Below are positions 51,521 through 60,837 of a stretch of DNA of 64,000 nt, piece after piece. Origin of the DNA: CAZFLN01 sp964519905 (GTDB lineage: Bacteria; Patescibacteriota; Microgenomatia; UBA1400; UBA1396); contig CAZFLN010000005.1 in assembly GCA_964519905.1 (NCBI GenBank), positions 1 to 64,000 on the forward strand, in the 5' to 3' direction. Position 1 is the first letter of the stretch. Each line of letters starts with the position of its first letter. Position numbers and translations under genes: made by a program. The notes under the pieces were generated by a model. It saw nothing but the letters and a program-made list of their open reading frames with translations. It searched no databases and had not been told where the DNA came from.

Positions 51521-53212
51521 ATGCGGCAGGCGCTTTCTTCCTGGTGGACATTCTTCGCGGTAGCGTGTGTCATTGTTGGTGTTTTTTTGCGCTTACAATT
51601 TTTTGGTTCTGTTCCTGGATCTTTGTACTGGGATGAAATGGCATTGTGGTCAGAAGCGCAGAGTATTGCCCAGACTGCGAAGGACACAAATAATCGTCCT
51701 TGGAATCAGCTCATTTTCCTTTCGTATGGGGATTACAAGATGCCAATGTATATTTGGCTGACAGCGCCTTTTGCTCGATTTATTGAGGAGCCAAACGTAG
51801 GCGCCAGAATTATCAGTCTTCTCTCTGGTTTGAGTTTGCTGGGAACGCTTCCTTGGTTAGCAAGTGAATTGTATCGGTTTTTCCGATTAGAAAATATCTC
51901 TGAACTCTCGCGAAGGAATTTGGTGATTTCGACACTTTGGGTTGCGGCCTTTGCTCCTGTTCTCTTGCATTTTTCGCGAGTTGGATTTGAGGCTCACCTC
52001 GCTCTTGCATTGGTGGTGGCTGCATTGGCATTTCTGTTTCGTGGATTTTTGGTGCGGAGTCACGGGTTTTCCTTGATGTATTTTTTACTTTCAGCCCTTT
52101 TTGCCGTCGCGGCAACATATGCGTACTTCAGCGTTCGGTATGTCTGGCCTGGAATGTTCCTATCGACATTGGGCATTTTTATTCTAGGATCTCAAATCAA
52201 CCGATCAAAGATTCTCCGCAGTGCTTTGGCTCTTCTCGCAGGAGTTTTTTGGCTGGTTCTTCTTATTCCCTTCACTCGTTCAGATTTTTATGTTGAGTCT
52301 CAGCGATTTCGTCTTGGTACTCCCAGTATTTTGAATTCTTCACCAGCGGTAGAGACATTGAATCAATGGAGACTTGATTCAGGGAATACGATACTTTCAC
52401 GATTTGTTTTTTCCTCTAAAATTTGGCAAGCTCAGGCGCTCAGTAGAAACATGATGGAGTTTTTGAATCCAGGATATATTTTTGTGGATGGGGATGAGAA
52501 CCTTCGACACGGAACGGGAGAAACGGGATTATTTTGGTGGTGGTCGATGCCTTTCTTGGTCATTGGATTTTTCGCTCTGTGGCGCAAGTCACCTCGTGCA
52601 GCTGCAGTATTGTCAATTTGGTGGGCGTTTGGCGTTCTTCCAGCAGCGGTCCCAAATGACGTTCCACATGCTCTCCGATCCTTAAATGCTTTGCCGTCTT
52701 TGATTCTGTTCCTGGCTACTGGCTTGAGTGTTTCTACTGAATTTATTCGAAGAAAGCCTGGAGTTCTTTCGCTTATTTTCGTCGGTGTGCTGATTACTCT
52801 GACTCTTTGGAGTAGCGTTTTTTGGATGCGACTGCAACCGGGATATGCGGAAGCATCAAAAGCTCAGTGGCAGAATGGGTATCGAGAGCTTGCTGAGTAT
52901 CTAACGCACACTCAGGCGTCTCATTTGCCAGTGCAAGTGTTTCCATTTGATGATCGTTTTTTTGTGTATTATCAAGTGTTTTCTCAAGAGTCTTGGAATC
53001 ACATTCAGTTGATACCTACTCAAGGATTTAAGCGAGACACGTTTGGGTATGTGCAGTTACAACTTCCGTCAGCGCTTGATGATGCTCAATCTGGAACATT
53101 CGTAATTGTTCCAGTTGGGAAAGAAGTTCCAGAAAGATTTACAGAGAAAGAGAGAATAAGAGACGCTTTTGGAGAGGAGCAATTTGTTGTGGTCCAAGCT
53201 ATTCGGGAATAA
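51521..53212 (+). CDS. GT-C membrane glycosyltransferase (GT39/ArnT-like)
   Basis: 563 aa with about ten to eleven transmembrane segments. The first extracytoplasmic loop carries the acidic motif YWDEMALWSEAQ and GDYKMPMYIWLTAP, the pattern of lipid-linked-sugar transferases of the ArnT/PMT type. The C-terminal 90 residues form a soluble extracytoplasmic domain. Would move a sugar from polyprenyl phosphate to a glycan or protein outside the membrane; acceptor unknown. The next gene starts inside its 3' end. Confidence 0.82.
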   Translation: MRQALSSWWTFFAVACVIVGVFLRLQFFGSVPGSLYWDEMALWSEAQSIAQTAKDTNNRPWNQLIFLSYGDYKMPMYIWLTAPFARFIEEPNVGARIISLLSGLSLLGTLPWLASELYRFFRLENISELSRRNLVISTLWVAAFAPVLLHFSRVGFEAHLALALVVAALAFLFRGFLVRSHGFSLMYFLLSALFAVAATYAYFSVRYVWPGMFLSTLGIFILGSQINRSKILRSALALLAGVFWLVLLIPFTRSDFYVESQRFRLGTPSILNSSPAVETLNQWRLDSGNTILSRFVFSSKIWQAQALSRNMMEFLNPGYIFVDGDENLRHGTGETGLFWWWSMPFLVIGFFALWRKSPRAAAVLSIWWAFGVLPAAVPNDVPHALRSLNALPSLILFLATGLSVSTEFIRRKPGVLSLIFVGVLITLTLWSSVFWMRLQPGYAEASKAQWQNGYRELAEYLTHTQASHLPVQVFPFDDRFFVYYQVFSQESWNHIQLIPTQGFKRDTFGYVQLQLPSALDDAQSGTFVIVPVGKEVPERFTEKERIRDAFGEEQFVVVQAIRE

Positions 53213-54773
53213 AGCATTTGTGATTGTAAGCCTCCTGTTCCTTGCATTTGTTGTTGCCAGAATTGGGTATGCTTTTTTTACGATGCCACAGTCCTACACT
53301 CCTGATGAAGCCTCAATTTTACTCAACGCCCAACTGCTCAGTGAGCAAGGTGTCGATGAATGGGGTGTCTCTTGGCCACTGGTATATCAATCATTTGGAG
53401 ATAGTAAACTCCCTGGATATTTATACAGTGTTTATATTGTCGGTTTCTTGACCGATTTTTCTTGGCAAAGTGTTCGTATTCCCAGCTTTATTGCGAGTCT
53501 TTTATTGCCCATAGCTGTGTGGTTTTTGGCGCGATCGTTGCGAATTCACTCTTTTGGTGCAAGTATTGCCGCTGTTTTGTGTGCACTTTCTCCTTGGTTG
53601 TGGCATTATGGAAGCTCAGGGTTCGAGGCAAACTTGGCATTACTGTTTTGGATACTTGGTATGGGCTTGATTTTTCATCGCCCGTTTGTGCTGTGGAAAG
53701 AGTTCGTAGCGGGACTCTTACTTTTTGTGAGCATTTTGACGTATAACGCCCCGTTACTTTTGCTTCCCTCCCTTGTGCTCGGAGTTATTTTTTGGCGTTG
53801 GGGAAACTGGAAAGAAATTTTCAGAGCGGTCATTGTTGTAGTCTTTTCTGGGTTGATTGCAGCCAGTTTTACCTTGGGAGCGAGTACGCAGAAGGGTGCG
53901 ATTAGTATTTTTCAAGATCCCACAATTCTTTCGCTCTATCCTGCCTATAGAGCTGAGTATTCTGGGATTTGGCAAAAACTTCTCGGGAATCAGTATGTGT
54001 ATTTTCTTCGTTTGCTTGTTGAACGATGGGTGGTAAGTTGGTCTTGGACCTTTTTGGTGACTCGAGGTGGAGCAAATCCTTGGCACACTATTCCTGGAAC
54101 AGGACATGTTCATGCATTAATTTTGGTTATTCTTGGGCTTTTTGCACCATTAGTGAGCACCCGATGGTATAAGTCACAAACTCAATTTACTCTACCAAAA
54201 ACAGCAGTAATTCTTGCTTGGCTGCTTGTGACTGCAACCGCTCCTGCCGTAATTACCGTCGATGCTCCTCATGCCACGAGAAGCCTTTTTTTCTTTGTGA
54301 TGTTGGCTGTAGCTGCTGGCGCCATCTTGGGAGAGCTTTGGATATTCTTACGAGAGGAACAACCTCGGTGGTCTCAACGACTCATGGCCAGTATTCTTGG
54401 AGTTTTAGTTGTATGGATAACTGTCTTGTGGTGGAGCCCAGCTGGTTTACGATGGCAGTACTTTATGAGTCCGCGATGGAATGGGAATATTATTTCTGTA
54501 TTGCAGTCTGAGTCCGTTCAAGCCGCACAGCAAGTGTTTGTGGTTGACCCGCATGGAAGTCTTGCTGCGTATGTAGGTGCTACCGACGCGAAAGTGCGCT
54601 CAGAATTTGTGAGCAGTGCTGTTCGGTCTGCGCCAGACACGGTGGGCATGGTGCGAGTAGAGAAAGTTGGAAAATATACTTTCGTTTTAGATGAGGATGA
54701 CATCCCAACGAATGCAACAGGAATAATTCTCTCTCCCCGTAGTAACACGCAATGGGATATAGTGGAGCTATGA
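53187..54773 (+). CDS. GT-C membrane glycosyltransferase (GT39/ArnT-like)
   Basis: About 528 aa, paralogue of the upstream gene. First transmembrane segment at about 8-28, then SYTPDEASILLNAQLLS and GDSKLPGYLYS in the acidic loop; about ten segments follow and a short soluble C-terminal domain. No ATG is available; TTG 53187 (or 53184) sits 5-8 nt after GGAGAGGAG, inside the previous gene's 3' end. The two paralogues may add consecutive sugars. Confidence 0.8.
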   Translation: MWSKLFGNKAFVIVSLLFLAFVVARIGYAFFTMPQSYTPDEASILLNAQLLSEQGVDEWGVSWPLVYQSFGDSKLPGYLYSVYIVGFLTDFSWQSVRIPSFIASLLLPIAVWFLARSLRIHSFGASIAAVLCALSPWLWHYGSSGFEANLALLFWILGMGLIFHRPFVLWKEFVAGLLLFVSILTYNAPLLLLPSLVLGVIFWRWGNWKEIFRAVIVVVFSGLIAASFTLGASTQKGAISIFQDPTILSLYPAYRAEYSGIWQKLLGNQYVYFLRLLVERWVVSWSWTFLVTRGGANPWHTIPGTGHVHALILVILGLFAPLVSTRWYKSQTQFTLPKTAVILAWLLVTATAPAVITVDAPHATRSLFFFVMLAVAAGAILGELWIFLREEQPRWSQRLMASILGVLVVWITVLWWSPAGLRWQYFMSPRWNGNIISVLQSESVQAAQQVFVVDPHGSLAAYVGATDAKVRSEFVSSAVRSAPDTVGMVRVEKVGKYTFVLDEDDIPTNATGIILSPRSNTQWDIVEL

Positions 54774-55594
54774 AGTCGCGACAGAAATTCTCCCTTTCAG
54801 TAGTCTACGCAGTGCACAACGAAGAGCGATTGTTCGCTGCTTCACTTGCCAGTATTGCTGATATCGCTGATGAAATAATTGTCGTAGATGGGGAGTCAAC
54901 TGACAGAACCAGAGAAATAGCTGCAGAATTTTCAGCCCAAGTTATCAAAACCACAAATAAACCAATTTTCCATATTAATAAACAAATGGCGATGGATGCA
55001 GCGAAAGGGGATTGGGTTCTCCAAATGGATGCGGACGAAACTATCGACGAAGCTCTCAAGGCAGATATTACTCGTATTTTGTCAGCTGAGTCTCTGGACC
55101 TTTTCGATGCCGGATATTGGCTCAAAAGGAAAAACTGGTTTTTGGGCCGTTTTCTCACAAAAGGTGGCCAGTATCCAGATCCAGTGATTCGTTTTTTTCA
55201 AAGAGGAAAAGCATTTCTTCCCATGAAGTCCGTTCACGAACAGATGGAAGTTCGCGGTAGTATTGGTTGGCTGGATGGTCATTTATTACACTACAACTCG
55301 CCTGATTTCTCGGTATACGTACGGAAAGCCAATACCTATACTTCACTCACTGCCTTGGAATGGGAGAAAAAGAAAGTTCCTGTTTCTGTCGGATCGTTCA
55401 TCCGTTTCGTGATTTGGAAGCCTGTTACCACTTTCTTTTCACTGTATCTTCGACATAAAGGATTTATGGATGGCATGTCTGGTTTTGTGTTTGCCCTATT
55501 TTCTGGTCTCCATTTTCCCATTGCCTACATTAAGTATTGGGAGATGCACCAGACGCCGATGCCTTCACCAGTGATTAAAAAAAGGAAAAAATGA
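54770..55594 (+). CDS. GT2-type glycosyltransferase
   Basis: 274 aa GT-A fold. Starts with SLSVVYAVHNEERLFAASLAS, nucleotide-binding IIVVDGESTDRT, the DxD-like metal motif LQMDADETID, and RFFQRGKAFLPMKSVHEQM. Close to the WaaE/KdtX type that adds a sugar to a lipid-linked core. ATG 54770 overlaps the previous stop (ATGA); the basic C-terminus ends at the next start. Confidence 0.88.
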   Translation: MKSRQKFSLSVVYAVHNEERLFAASLASIADIADEIIVVDGESTDRTREIAAEFSAQVIKTTNKPIFHINKQMAMDAAKGDWVLQMDADETIDEALKADITRILSAESLDLFDAGYWLKRKNWFLGRFLTKGGQYPDPVIRFFQRGKAFLPMKSVHEQMEVRGSIGWLDGHLLHYNSPDFSVYVRKANTYTSLTALEWEKKKVPVSVGSFIRFVIWKPVTTFFSLYLRHKGFMDGMSGFVFALFSGLHFPIAYIKYWEMHQTPMPSPVIKKRKK

Positions 55595-56739
55595 GGGTTT
55601 GGCTCGACACTTCACCTTTGGAAAGTGGACATGCTCACCGAGGAATTGGTGCGTATACTCGTTTTTTGCTCCGTGCATTCGAAGAGCTTATTGCAAAGAA
55701 AAAACTTGATGGGGTAGAGTTGCTCACTTCTGAACCAGAAGTTGCTCCAGACATAATTCACTATCCTTTTTTTGATTTGTTTTTTTCAACTCTGACTGTC
55801 CCCAAAGTGACACCAGTCATAGTGACGATTCACGATGTTATTCCGCTCGTTTTTCCAGAAAAATACCGTCCAGGAGTGCGCGGAACATTGCGCTTTTGGA
55901 AACAAAAGCGAGCACTTCAGCGAGTTGCCGGAGTTATTACTGATTCTGAAGTTTCTCGTCAGGATATTCATGAGCATTTGGCGGTTCCGCTTGAAAAAAT
56001 TTGGGCAATTCCCTTAGCTGCCAATCCAGAAATTGAACCAGTCAGTGAATACTATCAGCAGAAATACGCACAGCAGGTTGGTGCTCCTGAGGATTACATC
56101 GTGTATGTGGGGGACATTAATTACAACAAGAATCTCCCAACTTTATTGCTGGCTTTGACACAGCTTCCTGAAGAAGTTCATTTGTGTGTTGTGAGTAGAA
56201 CCTTTAGAAACACTGATATTCCGGAAGGTCAGCAATTGGCCAAAATAATTACGGAAAATGACTTAGAAGATCGAGTTCACATCCTTGATATTCCTTCTGA
56301 TCAACCAGAAATTCTTTCGGGAGTTTTAGGAGGAGCACGTTGTCTCGTCCAACCATCCTTGTACGAAGGATTTGGCTTGCCGGTCTTAGAAGCAATGCAG
56401 GCTGGCACCGTTGTGGTTTCTACAAATGGAGGTTCGCTTCCAGAAGTTGCTGGTGAGGCTGCCATTGTCGTAGAGCCAACTTTGGTTGGACTCACAGATG
56501 GGATCCGAGAGGCGTGGAAGCTTCGAGGTGAAGATCGAGAGAGTCGTATTCAGGCTGGTTTGAAGTGGGCGGCCAAGTTTTCTTGGTCTGATACTGCCAA
56601 ACAAACAGCTTCGGTCTACCAGTTTGTACATGAACAACATCAGCGAGTTTTAGCAGAAAAGGCTGCTCTTATCGCTGCTCGATCAAAGACGCAATCCTCC
56701 AAAAACGGAAACAACCCTTCATCGGAGTCACAAACATGA
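55591..56739 (+). CDS. GT4-type glycosyltransferase
   Basis: 382 aa, GT-B fold. Motifs: RGIGAYTRFLLRAFEEL at the N-terminal loop, YVGDINYNKNLPTLLLAL, YEGFGLPVLEAMQAGTVVV and GGSLPEVAGEAA. The C-terminal 35 residues are a polar extension. Coupled by ATGA overlaps at both ends. Third GT4 of the window. Confidence 0.9.
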   Translation: MRVWLDTSPLESGHAHRGIGAYTRFLLRAFEELIAKKKLDGVELLTSEPEVAPDIIHYPFFDLFFSTLTVPKVTPVIVTIHDVIPLVFPEKYRPGVRGTLRFWKQKRALQRVAGVITDSEVSRQDIHEHLAVPLEKIWAIPLAANPEIEPVSEYYQQKYAQQVGAPEDYIVYVGDINYNKNLPTLLLALTQLPEEVHLCVVSRTFRNTDIPEGQQLAKIITENDLEDRVHILDIPSDQPEILSGVLGGARCLVQPSLYEGFGLPVLEAMQAGTVVVSTNGGSLPEVAGEAAIVVEPTLVGLTDGIREAWKLRGEDRESRIQAGLKWAAKFSWSDTAKQTASVYQFVHEQHQRVLAEKAALIAARSKTQSSKNGNNPSSESQT

Positions 56740-58439
56740 GTTCTCTGTTACGTTTTTTTGGAACCGGTTTTGTTTTTCGCGCTCAAATGCGAAATCGGTG
56801 GCGACAATGGGCGACTGTTGTTTTCTGGGCAATTTTGGTGGCTGCTGTGGTTGGACCGTGGTGGAATCTGCCATTTCCGTATACGCATGATGGGGAGAAT
56901 CATTTAGCTCGTTTTATGAACACTGCTGCTACCATGCGGCAAGGGCAGATTCCACCACGATTCGCCCCGGACGTTTTCTCTGGATATGGCTTCCCAGTAC
57001 TGCACTATAACTATCCACTCGCAAACCTGTTGGCTGTGCCATTTGTCTGGTTGAAGCTGCACCCAGCTACTATTTTTGCTCTCCAATCTTGGTTTGCATT
57101 AACGCTGGGAGTCAGTGCGGTGTGGTACACATCGAGACGATGGCTCGCTCGAGAACAGTCATTTCTTGTTTCATTGTTTTATCTGTTTTCTCCTCCGTTG
57201 ATTTCGATGTTGTATTGGCGAGGAAGTGTTGGTGAGATTCTGGCCTATGGGTTAGTGCCAGTTATTGTCTGGTCTGTGATTCGTTGGAGTTCGTTTCAGT
57301 CTCTTCGAAATTGGTGGTTACTGACTCTCAGTTTCTTGGCTTTTGGACTGGCACACAATGTTTTACTTTTGATTCTTGGCCCTTGGATCCTAATGTTTGT
57401 GCTGTGGTATTCGTGGAAGTTTGGCGGTTTGAAGGGAACAATTGTATCTGGCTTAGCAAGTATCGGTATGACGCTGTGGTTTTGGATTCCAGCCTTACTC
57501 GAACTTGATTTAATTGTGTTAGCGAGTGATTCATTAGCCAGTCAAGCGATGGATCACACCCTGACTTGGTGGCAAATATGGTTTTCTCCTGTTGGATTTG
57601 GCTTTTCTTTCCCTGGGATTCAAGATAGTCTTGGCTTTGGATTGGGAGTACCAGCCATACTCGTGCTTGTTTTGTCGACAGCATTTCTCCTTGCAAGTGC
57701 TTGGAAAACTTCTTTTCGTTATCGTTCAGCTTGGTTGATCTTTGGAGTTCTCTTGGCTGTCTCATTGTTTTTTTCTTGGGATGGAAGCGCTTTGTTTTGG
57801 GAAAAGCTTCCGTTTTTGGCGCTTATTCAATTCCCATGGAGATGGATGGCATTGAGCTCGCTTGTGCTTCTGCCAATTCTCGGATTGTTGCTTTTGAGTC
57901 TCCCACGATGGAGTTGGGTGTACTGCGTTTTACTCGTGTCTCTTTTGTTTCAGGCAAATTGGCTTTTGGCTCGTCCATTGGCTGACAGAGTTGGGCACGA
58001 TGCAATGTACTATCGTTTGTTCCCATACACCACAACGACTCGAAATGAGAATCGACCACGAACATTTACAGCAGAAGTCCTCCCTGACTGGCAGCCAGCG
58101 CCGAGCGTTCTTTCTGGACAGGCTGAAATTTCTGTACAGCGCTGGAATGGGTCAAGCCGAGAGTATACGGTCTTAGTTTCAGAACCAACAGTAATTGTCG
58201 AACCAACCGTATTTTTCCCTGGATGGAAAACGACTGTGAATGGTGAAAAAACTTCGTATGATTTAGAGGTGGCTCAAGGAAGAATTGCATACGAGTTGTC
58301 TGCACAAGATGACCCACAAACAGTAAAAAGTGTTTTTTCAGAGCGTACAGTGATACGAGGGGTCTCAGAGATACTCTCATTAGGAGTTTTTGGAGTGGTA
58401 ATAAGTGGCACTCTTTGGAAGTGGAGAAAGCAATCATGA
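56736..58439 (+). CDS. Multi-pass membrane protein (PTPS-related/YfhO-like)
   Basis: 567 aa with about eleven transmembrane segments and a C-terminal extracytoplasmic beta domain (about 430-545, FFPGWKTTVNGE). The first loop has PYTHDGENHLARFMNTAA and GYGFPVLHYNYPLANL, like membrane proteins named 6-pyruvoyl-tetrahydropterin-synthase-related, which belong near GT-C transferases. Probably a glycan transferase or flippase-associated enzyme. Coupled at both ends. Confidence 0.75.
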   Translation: MSSLLRFFGTGFVFRAQMRNRWRQWATVVFWAILVAAVVGPWWNLPFPYTHDGENHLARFMNTAATMRQGQIPPRFAPDVFSGYGFPVLHYNYPLANLLAVPFVWLKLHPATIFALQSWFALTLGVSAVWYTSRRWLAREQSFLVSLFYLFSPPLISMLYWRGSVGEILAYGLVPVIVWSVIRWSSFQSLRNWWLLTLSFLAFGLAHNVLLLILGPWILMFVLWYSWKFGGLKGTIVSGLASIGMTLWFWIPALLELDLIVLASDSLASQAMDHTLTWWQIWFSPVGFGFSFPGIQDSLGFGLGVPAILVLVLSTAFLLASAWKTSFRYRSAWLIFGVLLAVSLFFSWDGSALFWEKLPFLALIQFPWRWMALSSLVLLPILGLLLLSLPRWSWVYCVLLVSLLFQANWLLARPLADRVGHDAMYYRLFPYTTTTRNENRPRTFTAEVLPDWQPAPSVLSGQAEISVQRWNGSSREYTVLVSEPTVIVEPTVFFPGWKTTVNGEKTSYDLEVAQGRIAYELSAQDDPQTVKSVFSERTVIRGVSEILSLGVFGVVISGTLWKWRKQS

Positions 58440-59881
58440 ACATGAATTTTCTTGGTATAAACATAACTCAATTGCTTCGTTTTTTTCGAGCGAATATGTT
58501 ACTGGTTTTAGTGGTTTTGATTGGTAGCTGGTTGAGAACTGTTCAGTTTGCTCAATTTCCAGTGGCTGGTGAAACCAGTGACGAAATTGCCTGGACAATG
58601 CAAGGTTCGAGTTTATGGCAAACCGGTATTCCTCAGAGTTGGTCATACTTCAAGTCGTACACACATTTTGAAGAAAAAAAACTTGGTTCTTCTCTGTATC
58701 GAATTGTTACTCCCTCAGTTGATCATCCGCCTCTGTTTGGTCTTATCCCAGGGACTGTGGCAACTTTGCAAGGAACACCATGGAATGAACTTCCTTCAAT
58801 AAAAGCGGTTCGCGCGCCAATGGTGGCGTTGTCGATCTTAAATTTGGTGTTATTTGCTTGGCTCGCAGATCGCTGGTTCTCAGAAAAATGGTCGCGAAAT
58901 ATTGCCGTTCTCTTATTTGCAGTCGTCCCAGCATGGATATTTTTACAGCGACTCGTGGTAAGCGAAAATCTTTTATTGACCTGGACCTTATTACTCTTAC
59001 TGGCGAGCAGCTGGGAGAAAGCGAGAGCGTGGACGTTTGTGGGAGCCATCTCAATTATTTTCTTGCCGCTCACCAAAATTTCGGGTTTGGCTATCGCTGT
59101 GGCTGCTTTGGTGAGTATATGGAAGCGACCAGTTCGAGCAAGATTTTGGTGGTGGCTCGCAGCATTTTTCGGGGGTATTGCTGTCCTTCTTGCTTATTTT
59201 TCTTGGGTTGATTGGAGTTTGTTCTTACAAGTGCAGCAGGAGCAGTCACAACGGGACACTGGTTTACTGACACTTTTTTCAACTCAGATTTGGTCGAAGA
59301 GTTTAGTCCTTCACTCATTTGCTGAACCATGGACTTTGCTTGGACTTATTGCCACAATGATTTTAGTGGCTGTTAGAGATCCAAAAAAGCTCCAGCTACG
59401 TATTTCTTCTCAAACTTGGAATATGGCTCGTGCCATTTTTATCGCCTCACTAGCGTTCATTTTCTTGAGCGTGGGAGAGCATACTATTCATGGCTGGTAT
59501 CGAATTATTTTCTTCCCATTTTTTGCTTTGTCTCTCGCGAGCGGAGCGGAGCTCTTATGGCGCACAAAATCTTTGGTTGGTCTTTCAATGGCCTGGCTGA
59601 TTTTGGCGGTCGTGCTGCGTCAAGGCCTTTGGTTTGGAATGGGGAGTGAACTTTTTGTGTGGCAGTCAATTCTTTCTAAAATTTGGCTTCTAGGCGCTGC
59701 CATCTTGGTCGCGGCAGAATTTTTGCTTCAAGACGAAAAAATTCGAAAGAGAATCTTTCTCTCTGGCGCAGGTATCTTGTTGGCTGTTATCATTGTCAGC
59801 AGTCTCGTAACAATCGTCTCTATAAACGCAGAAGCGTATTGGCTTGATAGTCAGTACATTCAAACAGGCTTGCGACCGTAA
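58436..59881 (+). CDS. GT-C membrane glycosyltransferase
   Basis: 481 aa, about eleven transmembrane segments. Acidic first loop AGETSDEIAWTMQGSSLW and VDHPPLFGLIPG with the typical DHPP, a hallmark of GT39-type enzymes. Coupled to the preceding gene (ATGA). Fourth polytopic transferase-like protein of the cluster. Confidence 0.8.
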   Translation: MNMNFLGINITQLLRFFRANMLLVLVVLIGSWLRTVQFAQFPVAGETSDEIAWTMQGSSLWQTGIPQSWSYFKSYTHFEEKKLGSSLYRIVTPSVDHPPLFGLIPGTVATLQGTPWNELPSIKAVRAPMVALSILNLVLFAWLADRWFSEKWSRNIAVLLFAVVPAWIFLQRLVVSENLLLTWTLLLLLASSWEKARAWTFVGAISIIFLPLTKISGLAIAVAALVSIWKRPVRARFWWWLAAFFGGIAVLLAYFSWVDWSLFLQVQQEQSQRDTGLLTLFSTQIWSKSLVLHSFAEPWTLLGLIATMILVAVRDPKKLQLRISSQTWNMARAIFIASLAFIFLSVGEHTIHGWYRIIFFPFFALSLASGAELLWRTKSLVGLSMAWLILAVVLRQGLWFGMGSELFVWQSILSKIWLLGAAILVAAEFLLQDEKIRKRIFLSGAGILLAVIIVSSLVTIVSINAEAYWLDSQYIQTGLRP

Positions 59882-59906
59882 CTTTGATGGAAGAAGAAAG
59901 GAAAAT

Positions 59907-60833
59907 ATGGCTGAGAGAATTTTAGTAACTGGAGGAGCTGGATTTATTGGATCGCACGTGGCAGAGGCTTTTTTAGCGGCTGGACACGAAGTTGCTATTC
60001 TTGATAATTTTTCAACTGGTGAGGAAAAGAATTTGCCAGCCCAGGCTCAGGTTTTCCGTGGAGATGTCACGAATCGAGATTATCTGAATGAGGTGCTTCA
60101 GCAATTTAGACCGACCGTTCTTAATCACCATGCCGCGCACATTCAAGTTGGAAATTCGGTCAAGGATCCACATTTCGACGCACTTCATAATATTTTTGGT
60201 GTTCTCAATCTCATGGAAGAGGCGAAATTACTGGGCACAGTAAAGAAAGTAATAATGGCTTCCACTGGTGGAGCGATGTATGGTGATCAACCAGTCCCGT
60301 TTAATGAGTCGATGTTGCCTCAGCCACTTTCCCCGTATGGCATTTCCAAGCGATCAGGAGAAATGTACTTGTATTTTTACTACGCTCAATATGGAATTCA
60401 GTTTGTCGCGCTGCGGTACGCCAATGTGTATGGACCGAGGCAGAATCCTCATGGCGAATCTGGGGTGGTCTCTATCTTCATGGAAAAGATTTTAGCTGGA
60501 CAAGAACCGGTCATTAATGGCGACGGACTGAATACCCGAGATTATGTGTATGTTGGAGATGTGGCACGAGCGAACGTTTTGGCGCTCCAGTATGACGGTG
60601 TAGGCGAGTTTAATATCGGGACCGGACGTGAGTTGAGTACGAATGAGGTCTTTCATGCCGTGGTGGCCGCGTTGCAAGTGAATGTTCCGGAAAAGCATGG
60701 TCCGGCTCGCCCAGGAGAGCAGATTCGAAGTGCTTTAGATGCTTCAAAGGCAATCAAAGAGCTCGGTTGGCAGCCAACAATGAGTTTTGAAGAAGGCATT
60801 GTTCAAACAGCAGCTTTCTTTCAAAACACGTAA
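59907..60833 (+). CDS. UDP-glucose 4-epimerase-like SDR
   Basis: 308 aa. NAD motif VTGGAGFIGSHVAEA, catalytic MASTGGAMYGD and YGISKRSGEMY (Tyr-x3-Lys), then RYANVYGPRQNPHGESGVV. Typical of archaeal/bacterial GalE-type epimerases that interconvert UDP-glucose and UDP-galactose or the N-acetyl forms. ATG 59907 with GAAAGGA upstream. Supplies activated sugar to the surrounding transferases. Confidence 0.9.
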   Translation: MAERILVTGGAGFIGSHVAEAFLAAGHEVAILDNFSTGEEKNLPAQAQVFRGDVTNRDYLNEVLQQFRPTVLNHHAAHIQVGNSVKDPHFDALHNIFGVLNLMEEAKLLGTVKKVIMASTGGAMYGDQPVPFNESMLPQPLSPYGISKRSGEMYLYFYYAQYGIQFVALRYANVYGPRQNPHGESGVVSIFMEKILAGQEPVINGDGLNTRDYVYVGDVARANVLALQYDGVGEFNIGTGRELSTNEVFHAVVAALQVNVPEKHGPARPGEQIRSALDASKAIKELGWQPTMSFEEGIVQTAAFFQNT

Positions 60834-60837
60834 CAGT